From contig NATV01000105.1 in the NCBI GenBank assembly GCA_003094535.1, positions 1 to 64,000 of the forward strand: 64,000 nucleotides of DNA, read 5' to 3'. The notes under the pieces are model-generated. The model was not told the DNA's origin and searched no databases. It saw only the letters and a program-made list of their open reading frames with translations. Position numbers and translations under genes: made by a program. Shown piece by piece: positions 49,968 through 62,407 of the stretch (position 1 is the first letter of the stretch; each line of letters starts with the position of its first letter). This stretch comes from a gamma proteobacterium symbiont of Ctena orbiculata (lineage in GTDB: Bacteria; Pseudomonadota; Gammaproteobacteria; Chromatiales; Chromatiaceae).

Positions 49968-51725
49968 GTGCCGCCAACACACTCAACCTTTCCAGCACTG
50001 ATCTTGCTGCTGGTACTTACGTCTTGTGCGACCTTCGATCGTCAGGCTGATCAATACACCGTCCTCCCCCAGGGGGAGATGGAGGCAGTGCGCAGTGAAG
50101 CCAAGAAACTGATCGACCGACTCCTAGAGGAGGAGATCGTCCCGGGTCTGAGCATCGCTCTGGTGGACGGAGAGGGACCTATCTGGCTCGAAGGGTTCGG
50201 CATGGCTGACAGCCGTACTGGCGAGCGAGTCGATAGCCGTACCCTATTCAGGATCGGATCCCTGACCAAGCCCGTCACTGCGATTGCAGTCATGCAACTT
50301 GTCGCGCTGGACAAGATCGACCTGGATGCACCCCTGAGTAAGCAGCTGAAGGGCTTTTCCATCCGCCATCACGAACATCAGGACCGGGCGCCGGTGACAC
50401 CCCGCCAACTGCTGAGTCACCGCAGCGGTCTACCCAGCGACTTGCGCAAAGGCATGTACACGGATACGCCCTTCACCCAGGTGACGAAACTGCTCCATGA
50501 TGAATATGCCGCCTATCGCCCCGGTAAGCTCTATAGTTACTCGAATATCGGCTATGACCTGCTTGGGCATTTGATTCAGCAGCGATCCGGCGTTGCCTAC
50601 ACCGAGTTTGTCGAGCGCTCTCTCCTTGCCCCTCTGGGAATGGAGAGCAGCGGCTTCACCCTTTCAACGCAGATGGCGGCAAGGCTCTCCGCCGGTCATA
50701 TGGATGGCCTGGTGAGGCCTCATCCACCGCTCAGAGACACTCCCGCGCTGGGGCTCTACACAAGCGGTGAGGAGCTGGGACTGCTGATGAGCGCGATGCT
50801 CGGCCGACGCGTACCCGGTCTGCCGAATGAGCTGTTGAATCAGATGTGGCAGCCACAGACCTCGGATGGCCAGGTTTCGTTGGGTGTATTGCCGGGATTC
50901 GGATGGTTCGTTGAAGAACATTCGGTGCTCGGCAAGCATGTCCGTCACGGCGGCACAACACTGCTCTTCGGATCGGAGATGGCGCTGCTGCCGGAACAGG
51001 CTTTGGGTATTGCGGTGTTGGCCAATGGCGCAGGCAGCAACCGGGTTGCACGAGAGATGGCGACCACCATTCTCACCATTGCGGCTTCGCTCCGGGGGAC
51101 TGTCCCGAAGCGGCGCCTGCAACGGATCGCGAATCAGGGGCCGTCCGGCTTCAATACGCCGTCGGGCGGTTATGCCACCGACCTTGGGCTACTGATGGTC
51201 GATGCGGAGCAGCCCAGACTCTGTGCCTGCATTATCGAGCGTATCCTCGATCTGGTGCGTTTTGATGACGGCAGCCTGGGACTGACGCCGGAAAGTATCA
51301 AGGAGCTGCCGGAGGGTTACCGGGTACTGGGTGAATTGCGTCTGCGCGAGCGCGAGATCAATGGCATGGATGTCCTGGTGGCAGACCGTAACGGCAATGA
51401 GATCATGCTGGGCAATAGAATCGAATCAGAGCGCTGGCAAGCGAGTTGGAAAGAGCGCTTGGGCAGCTACAGGACGATCAATCCGGATGGTGAGTTTTCG
51501 ATTCAGGACCTCAAATTGAGCGATCAGGATGGTGTGCTCTGTCTGCACTACCGCGCACCTCATCTGAGTGAGAATCAGATCAGGGTCCCGCTGCAACCCA
51601 TATCCGACACTGAAGCGGTGGTCCAGGGATTTGGTCGCGGCGGTGGGGAGACGGTACAGATCGTGGAGGTAAACGGTAAGCAATGCCTGAAATTTTCAGG
51701 CTACATGGGGGAGCCTCGGGATTAA
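49968..51725 (+). CDS. Beta-lactamase-family serine hydrolase, lipoprotein
   Basis: Lipobox LLVLTSC; SLTK (SxxK); YSNIGYDLLG (YxN); GTG start. Confidence 0.9.
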   Translation: MPPTHSTFPALILLLVLTSCATFDRQADQYTVLPQGEMEAVRSEAKKLIDRLLEEEIVPGLSIALVDGEGPIWLEGFGMADSRTGERVDSRTLFRIGSLTKPVTAIAVMQLVALDKIDLDAPLSKQLKGFSIRHHEHQDRAPVTPRQLLSHRSGLPSDLRKGMYTDTPFTQVTKLLHDEYAAYRPGKLYSYSNIGYDLLGHLIQQRSGVAYTEFVERSLLAPLGMESSGFTLSTQMAARLSAGHMDGLVRPHPPLRDTPALGLYTSGEELGLLMSAMLGRRVPGLPNELLNQMWQPQTSDGQVSLGVLPGFGWFVEEHSVLGKHVRHGGTTLLFGSEMALLPEQALGIAVLANGAGSNRVAREMATTILTIAASLRGTVPKRRLQRIANQGPSGFNTPSGGYATDLGLLMVDAEQPRLCACIIERILDLVRFDDGSLGLTPESIKELPEGYRVLGELRLREREINGMDVLVADRNGNEIMLGNRIESERWQASWKERLGSYRTINPDGEFSIQDLKLSDQDGVLCLHYRAPHLSENQIRVPLQPISDTEAVVQGFGRGGGETVQIVEVNGKQCLKFSGYMGEPRD

Positions 51726-51875
51726 TAAAGGTGAAGCATGCCTTGGATTCAACAAACCCGTAACGGGGCGAATTCGCTTTTGCGGGCACCGCTGCGGTAG
51801 GTTTGCCGGTAACAGACGAGGGGGGCGACGAGTTGGCCAAGACTCTTGCCGCCATGACGCCATGCCAGTACTCTT

Positions 51876-52490
51876 GTGGCTGGTTCACATCCCTTGGGGG
51901 GATTCATGGCGAATGGAGATAGAGATCCACAGGATGCCATACAGCAGCGCAATCAGGAGCTGGAACAGTTGCTGGCCGCTTGTGCCCTCAACGATCGCAA
52001 GGCATTTTCCCGGCTCTACAGCATCACTTCAGCGAAACTATATGGCGTGGTGCTACGTATATTATACAGAGAGGAGTGGGCGCAGGATTGTCTGCAGGAT
52101 GCCTACATCAAGGTATGGAACAATGCCGGGAACTATCGCGCGCAAGTAGCGGCGCCATTGACCTGGATGTCGGCAATCGCGAGAAACCAGGCATTGGACC
52201 TGCTGCGTAAGCACAAGCGCGAGGTGATGGAGAGTGATGACAAGGGTTACCAGGAGCAGGTTGACGGCAACCCGCTGCCACTGGAAGGCCTTAGCCGTAG
52301 TGACGACGGCATGCGTTTGCAGAGGTGTCTTGAGCAGTTGAAGGAGCAGCAGCGACAGGTCATTGCCCTGGCCTACTTCAAGGGATTTACCCACGATGAG
52401 CTGGCGGCCTATACTGACACGCCGCTGGGTACGGTCAAGACATGGATACGTCGGGGTCTGGATCAATTAAGGAGGTGTCTTGAGTCATGA
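51876..52490 (+). CDS. ECF-type RNA polymerase sigma factor (likely start ATG 51906)
   Basis: Sigma region 2 (EEWAQDCLQDAYIKVW) and region 4 (FKGFTHDELAAYTDTPLGTVKTWIRRGLDQLRR). Confidence 0.93.
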   Translation: MAGSHPLGGFMANGDRDPQDAIQQRNQELEQLLAACALNDRKAFSRLYSITSAKLYGVVLRILYREEWAQDCLQDAYIKVWNNAGNYRAQVAAPLTWMSAIARNQALDLLRKHKREVMESDDKGYQEQVDGNPLPLEGLSRSDDGMRLQRCLEQLKEQQRQVIALAYFKGFTHDELAAYTDTPLGTVKTWIRRGLDQLRRCLES

Positions 52491-53179
52491 TGCCTGATAA
52501 CGAACATGAAGAACGCGACATCCTTGCCGGCGAGTACGTCCTCGGTACCCTGGAGGGAGAGGCGCGCGTCGAATTTGAGCGGCGCTTGCAGACCGACATC
52601 CAGCTGCGGGAAGAGGTCGATGCTTGGCAACGACGCTTGGCCCCCATGCTGGACGCCGTTGAACCGGTGACACCGCCCAAGGCCGTGTGGGATCAGATCT
52701 CTCGTCGCATCGCGCCGGCCGACACGGGCGCGGCTGATAGCAGCGGTTTTTGGAACAGTCTCAGCTTCTGGCGCAATCTCGGTATGGTCACCGCCACCCT
52801 GGTACTGGTGCTGGGCATGACGCTGCTGACCACAAGGCAGCAGGTGATGGAGATGGAGAGCATCATGGTGGTGCTGAACGATCAATCGAGGCCCGGTTGG
52901 CTGGTGGGTGCGCCGGCACACGAACGTTTTCTCAAGGTCAAAGCCGTGGAACCGACTCCCTTGCCGAAAGGAAAAGTCTGTCAATTGTGGATGGAGGATG
53001 AGCGGGGACGCCTTCATCCCCTGGGACTCTTACCCCATGATGGCAGTGAACAGATGGACCTGCCTACAGCCCTTGGCGATCAGCATAGATTCAAGGTTTC
53101 GATCGAACAGCTGAATCAGCTGCCAAAGGACGAGCCAAGTGAGGAGATCGTGTTCGTGGGAAGTCTGACCGAGATCTAA
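52487..53179 (+). CDS. Anti-sigma factor (RskA-like, one TM helix)
   Basis: DILAGEYVLGTLEGEARVEFERRL; overlaps the sigma gene stop. Confidence 0.9.
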   Translation: MMPDNEHEERDILAGEYVLGTLEGEARVEFERRLQTDIQLREEVDAWQRRLAPMLDAVEPVTPPKAVWDQISRRIAPADTGAADSSGFWNSLSFWRNLGMVTATLVLVLGMTLLTTRQQVMEMESIMVVLNDQSRPGWLVGAPAHERFLKVKAVEPTPLPKGKVCQLWMEDERGRLHPLGLLPHDGSEQMDLPTALGDQHRFKVSIEQLNQLPKDEPSEEIVFVGSLTEI

Positions 53180-53620
53180 CGCTGCCGGCAGCATTGCTCC
53201 GGACGAAGAAATGCCCAGCCAAATCTCGGCGCGAGGGACGCTGTTGCTCCCGCGACAGCCCAGTAATGAAAATAGTGATCGATACGCTAGAGACCCATGG
53301 CGAAGACGCTTCATACATCGTTCGAAAATGGTGCGTTTCAGCGGTTAAATCATTAAGGAATGCTTAAAGAACCATTGCAGGGGGCTGTGCTGCCTCGTAT
53401 TACTGACAATTCGTCACAATAAGTTCTCTTGAACCCCTCTTCGTGGTTTAATTTCCATAATTTTAGTTTGGTATATCCCTGCTTTAATGACGTAGGCTAG
53501 TGTGTATGAACTTCCTGTCATCGGTTGCTTAAAATTGGCAGGAGAGGAGGGAAACAGCCATGTGGAAGCGTCACGAGCTAGTATGTAACGCATTGTTATG
53601 AAACAACAAAAACGATATCA

Positions 53621-56170
53621 ATGCATATGTGGAGCAGCAAAGGCCTGATACCTGATCTGAATTCCTATCGAGGGCGCTATACCCTTTTCTCCCTATTGGT
53701 CGGCGTGGCATTGATCAGTTTCGCCTACCTCGGATGGAGTCTGGTCAACAAGATCAGCCAGAGACAGATTGACAACATTACCGCACGTACCCTTGCGGCC
53801 GGTGTCCTGGTTGATGCCCAAACTCAACTCAATCTGTTGGAAAACAAGCTGCAGCGTATCCTCAACGAGCCGATGAAGGAGGAGTTGTCCGCGACCGAGG
53901 AGACGCTGCACAACCTTGAACAGGTACTCATCGACCTGATCGAATCGCTGAAAAACCTGCCGTCGGATGAAGGCATGCTGGCGGAGGGTATGCTCGAGGA
54001 TAAGCTGCAACTTGAGCGGGAGGTGCAAAGACTGATCGAGGTCCGACGCGATGTCGAAGGCTGGTTTCCAGCCATGAACCTGATGCTGGAGGAGATGTAC
54101 CCCCATAACAAGGGCATACTCAGCGAACTGCAGTTGCTGCGTCAGGAGGTGGAGGTGGGGTTTCCTCAGCATCAGCAGCTCGATGCAATCAACCAGATCT
54201 CCACGCTGCAGAGACTCTGGCTGGGAATCACCGGTGAACTGCGCCTGATGGTGGCCAACCGGTTTGGCCTGTTCGCCTCCAATCAAGAAACCGAATTCTC
54301 CCGGCGTAACGGCAATATCAACGATTTCGCCGAGCGCTTCATCACCCATTTGAATATTCTCGAGGACTATTTCGATGCCAATGACCAGGGGTTCATTCTC
54401 TCCGACAGCCTGACGGCTATGGAGGTCCACTACAAATCCTGGATGAAGCGCTACCAGCGGGTATTACAGTTTATAGAGAAGCCCACCTGGCGCATGGATC
54501 TGTATCTCATGCGCGAGGCGATTACCCCGCTGCTGGATCGCATACGTCAACGTTTCTCGCGTATCGATCTGACCCTCGATACCCAATCGGGGGATGGCAT
54601 CACGCATCTCACCGATACCGCAAAACAGCTGTCGTTATCGATCCTTGGCATGGCTCTGCTGGGATTGCTGCTACTCTTTCTTGCCTTTCAGTTCATCAAG
54701 CGCAATCTGCTGCAGCCGATCGGTCATACCGCGGCGGCATTGAAACAGGAAGCCAGGGGTGGTCTGGAACCGAACCTGCCGGCGAAGAAAAATCTGCGGG
54801 AGATCCAGGATCTGATCGATGCCTTCAGTGATATGCGGCAGCAGGTACACAGTCGCCAGCGCCACCTGGATCATGTCGCCCACCACGATGCCCTGACCCA
54901 GCTTCCCAACAGGATTCTGTTTCACGACAGACTTGAGCATGCATTGGCGATTGCCCTCAGGGGAGATGGCCTGATCGGGCTTATGTTTCTCGATCTGGAC
55001 CGTTTTAAGCAGGTGAATGACAGTCTTGGTCACTTGGTTGGGGATGAGTTGTTGAAGCTCATCGCCGAACGCCTGACCTCCCTGGTGCGCAGTTCCGATA
55101 CTGTGGCAAGGTTGAGCGGCGATGAGTTTGCGATTCTGGTCGAGGGTATATCGAGTCGTGAAGATATGATGCCCCTCGCGGAAAAGATCTTGCGGGCGAT
55201 CGAGCAGCCGGTCGAGGTGGCGGGCCAGGAACTGCGTGTCTCCGCATCCATCGGCATAGCGATGGCACCCTTGGATGATGTGTCAGCCGACTTTCTCATC
55301 CGCGATGCCGATACCGCCATGTATGAGGCTAAGCGACAAGGACGTGCCGCCTATCGCTTTTTCAACAACGAAATGACGGCTCGGGCCGCGGAAGGATTGC
55401 AGCGGGAAAATGAGGTCCGGCTGGCGGTGGAGGCGGGGCAGTTCAGCTACCATTTCCAGCCGATTCTCGAATCAAACAACGGCGAGTTATTCTGTTATGA
55501 AGCCCTGCTGCGTTGGCATCATCCGCAGCGCGGTATCCTGACTCCCGATCAGTTTCTGCCGGTTCTCAACGACACCGGACTTATCACTACCCTCTTCGAT
55601 CCTCTTCTCGAGCAGGCGATTAGATTTCAAAAAGAGCAGAGTTGCGGTGCAGAAGATGTGGCCATCTCATTCAATCTCTCCGCCAGGCTGCTCAACGATC
55701 CGGTCTTTTGCCGCAATCTGCTGGAGAGTCTCGTGGTGAGCAGGATATCCCCGTACAGCCTGATCCTCGAGATAACAGAGGATATTCTGACCCAGGAGCT
55801 GGCCGAAGCAGACCGGTTTCTGCACCAGGCGAAATCACTGGGGGTAAGAGTCGCGCTGGATGATTTCGGCACCGGCCAGGCCTCCCTCGGTCATCTGCGA
55901 CAGTTCCCCTTCGACCTGCTCAAAATAGACAAGGAGTTTGTCCACAATGTTGCCTTGGACAGCAACGATGCCAGCCTGGTGCGCGCAATGATACAGCTGG
56001 CGCATGCCTTCAATATCCAGGTCATCGCCGAAGGTGTGGAGAATGAGGGTCAGCTGACTTTTCTTCAGCAGCAGAACTGCGACTATATCCAGGGTTATCT
56101 GGTCGGATCCCCCAGGCACAAACAGCACACCGCCGAGGCGCTGCAGGCAGCGCTTCTGTTTGAAACCTGA
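53621..56170 (+). CDS. Membrane GGDEF-EAL protein
   Basis: Two TM helices, HAMP-like linker, LSGDEF, YEALLRW, DDFGTG, AEGVE. Confidence 0.94.
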   Translation: MHMWSSKGLIPDLNSYRGRYTLFSLLVGVALISFAYLGWSLVNKISQRQIDNITARTLAAGVLVDAQTQLNLLENKLQRILNEPMKEELSATEETLHNLEQVLIDLIESLKNLPSDEGMLAEGMLEDKLQLEREVQRLIEVRRDVEGWFPAMNLMLEEMYPHNKGILSELQLLRQEVEVGFPQHQQLDAINQISTLQRLWLGITGELRLMVANRFGLFASNQETEFSRRNGNINDFAERFITHLNILEDYFDANDQGFILSDSLTAMEVHYKSWMKRYQRVLQFIEKPTWRMDLYLMREAITPLLDRIRQRFSRIDLTLDTQSGDGITHLTDTAKQLSLSILGMALLGLLLLFLAFQFIKRNLLQPIGHTAAALKQEARGGLEPNLPAKKNLREIQDLIDAFSDMRQQVHSRQRHLDHVAHHDALTQLPNRILFHDRLEHALAIALRGDGLIGLMFLDLDRFKQVNDSLGHLVGDELLKLIAERLTSLVRSSDTVARLSGDEFAILVEGISSREDMMPLAEKILRAIEQPVEVAGQELRVSASIGIAMAPLDDVSADFLIRDADTAMYEAKRQGRAAYRFFNNEMTARAAEGLQRENEVRLAVEAGQFSYHFQPILESNNGELFCYEALLRWHHPQRGILTPDQFLPVLNDTGLITTLFDPLLEQAIRFQKEQSCGAEDVAISFNLSARLLNDPVFCRNLLESLVVSRISPYSLILEITEDILTQELAEADRFLHQAKSLGVRVALDDFGTGQASLGHLRQFPFDLLKIDKEFVHNVALDSNDASLVRAMIQLAHAFNIQVIAEGVENEGQLTFLQQQNCDYIQGYLVGSPRHKQHTAEALQAALLFET

Positions 56171-56323
56171 CGGTTTTCCTGACCAGTGGATGGTCGCGTT
56201 CGATCCTGCGTGGTGATCAGAACAAAATGACACCTGCAAGGCCTTGACAGAGAAGATAAAGTACCGTAGATTTCGCGCTCCCCTTTTGCATGGGTATCGC
56301 AACCCGATTCCCTGCAGAGACCT

Positions 56324-56399
56324 GTCCCCATCGTCTAGAGGCCTAGGACACTGGCCTTTCACGCCGGTAACAGGGGTTCGACTCCCCTTGGGGACGCCA
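56324..56399 (+). tRNA. tRNA-Glu (anticodon TTC), encoded CCA
   Basis: GTCCCC/GGGGAC acceptor stem; anticodon loop CTTTCAC; GGTTCGACTCC T-arm. Confidence 0.96.
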
Positions 56400-56556
56400 A
56401 TAAAACAATAAGTCACCGTGATTTATTGGCTGTTTTTGAGTTCTCAGAAGAAGAGAATTGTGGATCTGCGTTCACGCTGAAGCGCATTCAGGTGACTGTC
56501 TCAGATCTCTTATAGTGTGCGTTCTACACTAGCTTGTAGCAGTTTTGCTGCGCCTT

Positions 56557-58125
56557 CTAACGTAAAAACTGTACGATCAACCTGTTCAATTGGCTGACCG
56601 TGGTCACAATCTTTTCAGTGGCGTGCACACTTTGCATGGCGCCTTCCGCGGTGGCGCCGGCAACATCATTAACATTCACGATATTCTTGTTTATCTCTTC
56701 CGCTACTGCCGTCTGTTCCTCAGATGCAGTGGCGATCTGGTGATTCATGTCATTGATGGTATTGATCGCACCGGCAATGGTTTCCAGCGCCTCGCCGGCT
56801 CTGGCGGCCTGTTCCACGCTCTTGCCCGCGGTGTCCCGGCTCTTCTCCATGACCTGAACAGCCTCCCGGCTGCCATCCTGCAACTGCTCGATCATCGCCT
56901 CAATTTCGCTTGCCGATTTTTGCGTGCGCCCGGCCAGGGTGCGCACTTCATCCGCGACCACCGCAAAACCACGTCCCTGCTCACCGGCGCGAGCAGCTTC
57001 GATGGCGGCATTGAGCGCCAACAAGTTGGTCTGGTCTGCAATCTCTTTGATAACGCACAGGGCATCACCCATGTTGGTCGTATAAGTCGAAAGTTTTTCG
57101 ATCACCGAGGCCGCTTTCTGAATCTCATCGGCCAGATTGTTGATGACCTCGATGGTCGTATCCACCACATCCTTGCCATGGGCGGCTTCACCCAGTCCCA
57201 ATCCGGTGGACTCAGCCGCACGGTTGGCGCTTTCGGCCACCTCGCGAATGGTTGCCGTCATTTCGGTCATGGCGGTAGCCACCTGTTCAATTTCACTTGT
57301 CTGGGTGATCACTCCTTTGTTGGTTTGATCAGTGATGTTCGAGGTGTTTTCGGCTACCTCATTGAGCGTACGGGTGGTATCCGAGAGTCGGCCAATGACG
57401 GCTCTGAGTTGAGACTGCTGCATCCTCAGTGCCAGTTCGATGCGTCCAAAATCATCATCCCGACCGGTATAGATTCGACGCATCAAGTCATTATCGAAGA
57501 GTGATTTTGACTCCTTGACCAGTCTAGTAAAAGGCGTTGTAAGAAAGAGATTGACCCCTACAATCAGCACCAGCGTGGAGAATAGACCGACAGCGTTTAT
57601 CGTGATGCTGCTATTCGCCTGACTGGTGATCGCATAGGGAAGAAGCGATAGCAGATTACCCAGGATCAACTTAACGTTCAGCCCAATCTTGCTGCCTATA
57701 CCCGGTTTGACGGGCTTGCCTTGCAGAAGACGTTGATAGAGCGGTTCCGCTCTCTGTACCCACGCCGGATCGGGTTTGTATCGGACTGATTGGTATTCAA
57801 CCGTTGAGCCTTCCTGCAGTATCGGCGTCACAAAGGCATCGACCCAATAATAGTCGCCATTTTTGCAACGGTTTTTCACCACTCCCATCCAGGGATTGCC
57901 TGCCTTGACTTCTGTCCAGAGATTCTCGAATGCGGCAGGAGGCATGTCCGGGTGGCGTACGATATTGTGGTTCTGATCCAACAACTCATCTTCGGAGAAG
58001 CCGCTGATGTTGATGAATGTGGGATTGGCGTAAGTGATGGCACCCTTCAGGTTGGTTGTTGAAAGGATGTTTTTATCCTCGCCAAAGACTACTTCATGGT
58101 CGGTAATCGGAAGATTTTTTTTCAC
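56557..58125 (-). CDS. PAS-containing methyl-accepting chemotaxis protein (Aer-like)
   Basis: PAS region [43 protein letters not shown] hairpin [40 protein letters not shown]. Confidence 0.95.
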   Translation of the reverse strand: MKKNLPITDHEVVFGEDKNILSTTNLKGAITYANPTFINISGFSEDELLDQNHNIVRHPDMPPAAFENLWTEVKAGNPWMGVVKNRCKNGDYYWVDAFVTPILQEGSTVEYQSVRYKPDPAWVQRAEPLYQRLLQGKPVKPGIGSKIGLNVKLILGNLLSLLPYAITSQANSSITINAVGLFSTLVLIVGVNLFLTTPFTRLVKESKSLFDNDLMRRIYTGRDDDFGRIELALRMQQSQLRAVIGRLSDTTRTLNEVAENTSNITDQTNKGVITQTSEIEQVATAMTEMTATIREVAESANRAAESTGLGLGEAAHGKDVVDTTIEVINNLADEIQKAASVIEKLSTYTTNMGDALCVIKEIADQTNLLALNAAIEAARAGEQGRGFAVVADEVRTLAGRTQKSASEIEAMIEQLQDGSREAVQVMEKSRDTAGKSVEQAARAGEALETIAGAINTINDMNHQIATASEEQTAVAEEINKNIVNVNDVAGATAEGAMQSVHATEKIVTTVSQLNRLIVQFLR

Positions 58126-58421
58126 TCTTATTAATCACTTATTACATACTGAGCAGGAGGTTAACTAGGGTTCCAGTGCTGTTTTTGTCGGTATGGCAAG
58201 TGAAAACTTTAGTCAATGATGTAATAAAAAGTGATTACCTATCCAAGCCCTTCTCATGGCGGTTGTCCTCAGCATCTTCCCACGTGGCGATGGCACGCTG
58301 GATCTGCCCAGGCGTTAACGCACCCGTTGTGCCTATTGAGAAGGGAGCACCCGCCCCACCTCATTCCAATGGCAGGGGGTTGGGAAGGACCTGTCTAGCG
58401 GTGAAGGAACCAGCCGGTTTA

Positions 58422-58721
58422 CTAGGATTTTCCAAGCATGCCGTCGATGATGCCCTCGCACTCCAGCCAATCCTCCACATCATGACCCGGTTCGAAATTG
58501 CGCTGTTCGGCACGATAGTAGGCCATGGTCGCAATCATCTCATAGCGCTCTCTTGGGCTGATTGAGGCCTTTGCGCTGCCCTTTTTCACAGATTTTTTAG
58601 CGGCCACTTTCTTCGCGGCTACCTTTTTCTTTGCCGCCTTTTTTTTACTTACCTTGGCCTTGATTTTTTTCTTTGTTGCGGTGCTCTTTTCCTCTTTGCT
58701 GGCCACGTCATTTCTCCCCAT
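58422..58721 (-). CDS. DUF2934-like protein with lysine/alanine-rich histone-H1-like N-terminus
   Basis: KKKAAKKKVAAKKVAAKKSVKKGSAK tract then SPRERYEMIATMAYYRAEQRNFEPGHDVEDWLECE. Confidence 0.8.
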   Translation of the reverse strand: MGRNDVASKEEKSTATKKKIKAKVSKKKAAKKKVAAKKVAAKKSVKKGSAKASISPRERYEMIATMAYYRAEQRNFEPGHDVEDWLECEGIIDGMLGKS

Positions 58722-58815
58722 TGCTAAAAGTAATAAATGTAGTTTAATAAGTGCGCGTGACAGTCTCGCTACAGCTGCTTTATATGCGATTCACGGTTGG
58801 CTTGTCTAGTCATTC

Positions 58816-60453
<1,638 letters not shown>

Positions 60454-60893
60454 CTACTCGTTACAACATTTGCCATTTTTCCTATATGTTGCGTTATTCA
60501 AAAGCATATGGGAAGCCTCCCCGGCAACGGGCAGCCTTGTCGAGGTTGCTCTGGATGTTTATCTGGTTTGACAGCTAAAAGCACTTATAATCAAAAGCTT
60601 GCTGAGTCATGGCCGGTCATTGTCAGCGACAGGATAAAATCCACGGGCAGGTGCCACCGCAGGACCGGCAATCGATCGATCCCCTTGCGATCTCAATTTC
60701 TCGACTTATGGTTTTATCCTGCGTATCTTATTTCGAAACTCGCTCAACCCGGGCCTGGCCGCTATTTTTATTGCGAAATGGTTAAAACCTAATTTCGACT
60801 GATGAAGGACGAGAAAAATGATCATCAAAAAGCTGAATCATTTGAACATGGATCAAAGCCTATGGAGGCAAAGCCTCGGCACTCTTTTATCTT

Positions 60894-62300
60894 GTGTGCG
60901 GCATGGGTCTGTCCTCCGTCACAAGCACCATTTTCGCCGCCGACTGGGTGATCTCCCCGAGCGTCGGACTCCAGCACATCTACACCGATAACGCCCTCCT
61001 CACCAACGAAGATCCGGCGACTGACAACATCACCGTGGTCAGACCTACCCTGTCGCTGCTCAAGGAGGGGGGCAGGGCGACCCTGGATTTCAACTATGCC
61101 CCCGAATACCGCCACTACTGGGATGAGACCCATGACAACGAGGCCGTGCACTTCCTGCGCGGCGACGGCAATATAGAACTTGCGGAAAATCACCTGTTTC
61201 TCGATGGCTGGGTGAGGGCGGATAGAACCAACATCACCAGTTCGGGAAGATCCAGTACCCGGGGCCTGACCGGTGCCGTCGACGATACCGACTACTACAC
61301 GGTGGGACTTAGCCCCTATTTAACCGCGAAACTGGGTGACTTCAGCGTCGTTGAAGCCAGGCTCATCGGCGACAAAGTCAAATATTCGGAAGATATCGAT
61401 AACGACAGCACAGGCAAGCGGGCAGAGCTCGCATTTGGCAGCGGCAGCATGTTTACCAGCCAGATATGGGAGGTGCTGTTCCAACAGAGTAATGTGGATT
61501 ACGAGAATCAGGATGATGACAACGAAATAAGGATATTTCGCGCAGAACTCATACAGCAGTTGACCGCGCAGTGGGCGCTCGCCTTCTCCGCCGGTTACGA
61601 GGAGTATGAACTGGTGCTGTCGGACGACAGGGACGACTCAACCTGGAGCCTGGGGGCAATCTACACGCCCACTTCCCGGACGCGCATCGCAGTGGGTGGT
61701 GGCGAGCGTTCATTCGGCGATGACTACTATTTCGATTTCAGCCATCGAACGGGTAAAACCGTATGGACTGCCACTTATGAGCAGGACTTTATCAGTGCGC
61801 GGGACGAACTGGGCGCGCAACCGCTGTTCGAACGCCTGGATGCATTTGGCAACCTGGTGCGGGATCCGATCCTGGAATCGACCACGGTACTGGTTCGCAG
61901 CGGCTACAGCCCCACCCTCAACGAGGACTATTATGAGACCGAGCGATTCTCCGCACAGTTTGTCTATCAGACGCTTCGGTCAAGTCTGACCTTGCGGGCC
62001 AGTCATCTCGAGCGAAATTACGACCGCACTGAAAGCGATACCGAAGACACCTCGCTGGCCCTGGTCCTGAGCCGCAGATTGACCCGAATGACCACCGGTT
62101 ACCTTCATCTCACCGGCAATGATCACAAAGAGAATAACCTGGTCTACGATCAGTGGTCTGGCATGCTGGGTATGGCTTATCAGTTTAGTGCCGACAGCAG
62201 GATCGATTTCAACATCAACCGTCTCGAACGGGATGCAGAGAGAGAGGCTGACAGTTATACGGAGAATTCCGCCAGTATTACCTTCAGAACCCAACTCTAA
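60894..62300 (+). CDS. Outer-membrane beta-barrel protein (resembles PEP-CTERM-associated barrels)
   Basis: Alternating amphipathic strands, C-terminal ITFRTQL; true start unresolved (see findings). Confidence 0.75.
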   Translation: MCGMGLSSVTSTIFAADWVISPSVGLQHIYTDNALLTNEDPATDNITVVRPTLSLLKEGGRATLDFNYAPEYRHYWDETHDNEAVHFLRGDGNIELAENHLFLDGWVRADRTNITSSGRSSTRGLTGAVDDTDYYTVGLSPYLTAKLGDFSVVEARLIGDKVKYSEDIDNDSTGKRAELAFGSGSMFTSQIWEVLFQQSNVDYENQDDDNEIRIFRAELIQQLTAQWALAFSAGYEEYELVLSDDRDDSTWSLGAIYTPTSRTRIAVGGGERSFGDDYYFDFSHRTGKTVWTATYEQDFISARDELGAQPLFERLDAFGNLVRDPILESTTVLVRSGYSPTLNEDYYETERFSAQFVYQTLRSSLTLRASHLERNYDRTESDTEDTSLALVLSRRLTRMTTGYLHLTGNDHKENNLVYDQWSGMLGMAYQFSADSRIDFNINRLERDAEREADSYTENSASITFRTQL

Positions 62301-62407
62301 AGCGCCGGGTAGTTGAAATTTTGTTTTGAATCCCCATATCAGGGGACGAAAAAAACTATCCTGATTTTGCATCATCAATCCAAATCGTTCGGAGACCTAA
62401 CCTAGAC

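Noticed and set aside
55835-56416. 193-aa minus-strand ORF starting MTYCFIGVPKGSRTPVTGVKGQCPRPLDDG
   Set aside because: N-terminus is the antisense of tRNA-Glu, a common annotation artefact; the rest overlaps the EAL coding strand.
60568-60591. TTGACA...TATAAT upstream of the barrel gene as a sigma70 promoter
   Set aside because: Spacer is only 12 bp, too short for a canonical promoter.
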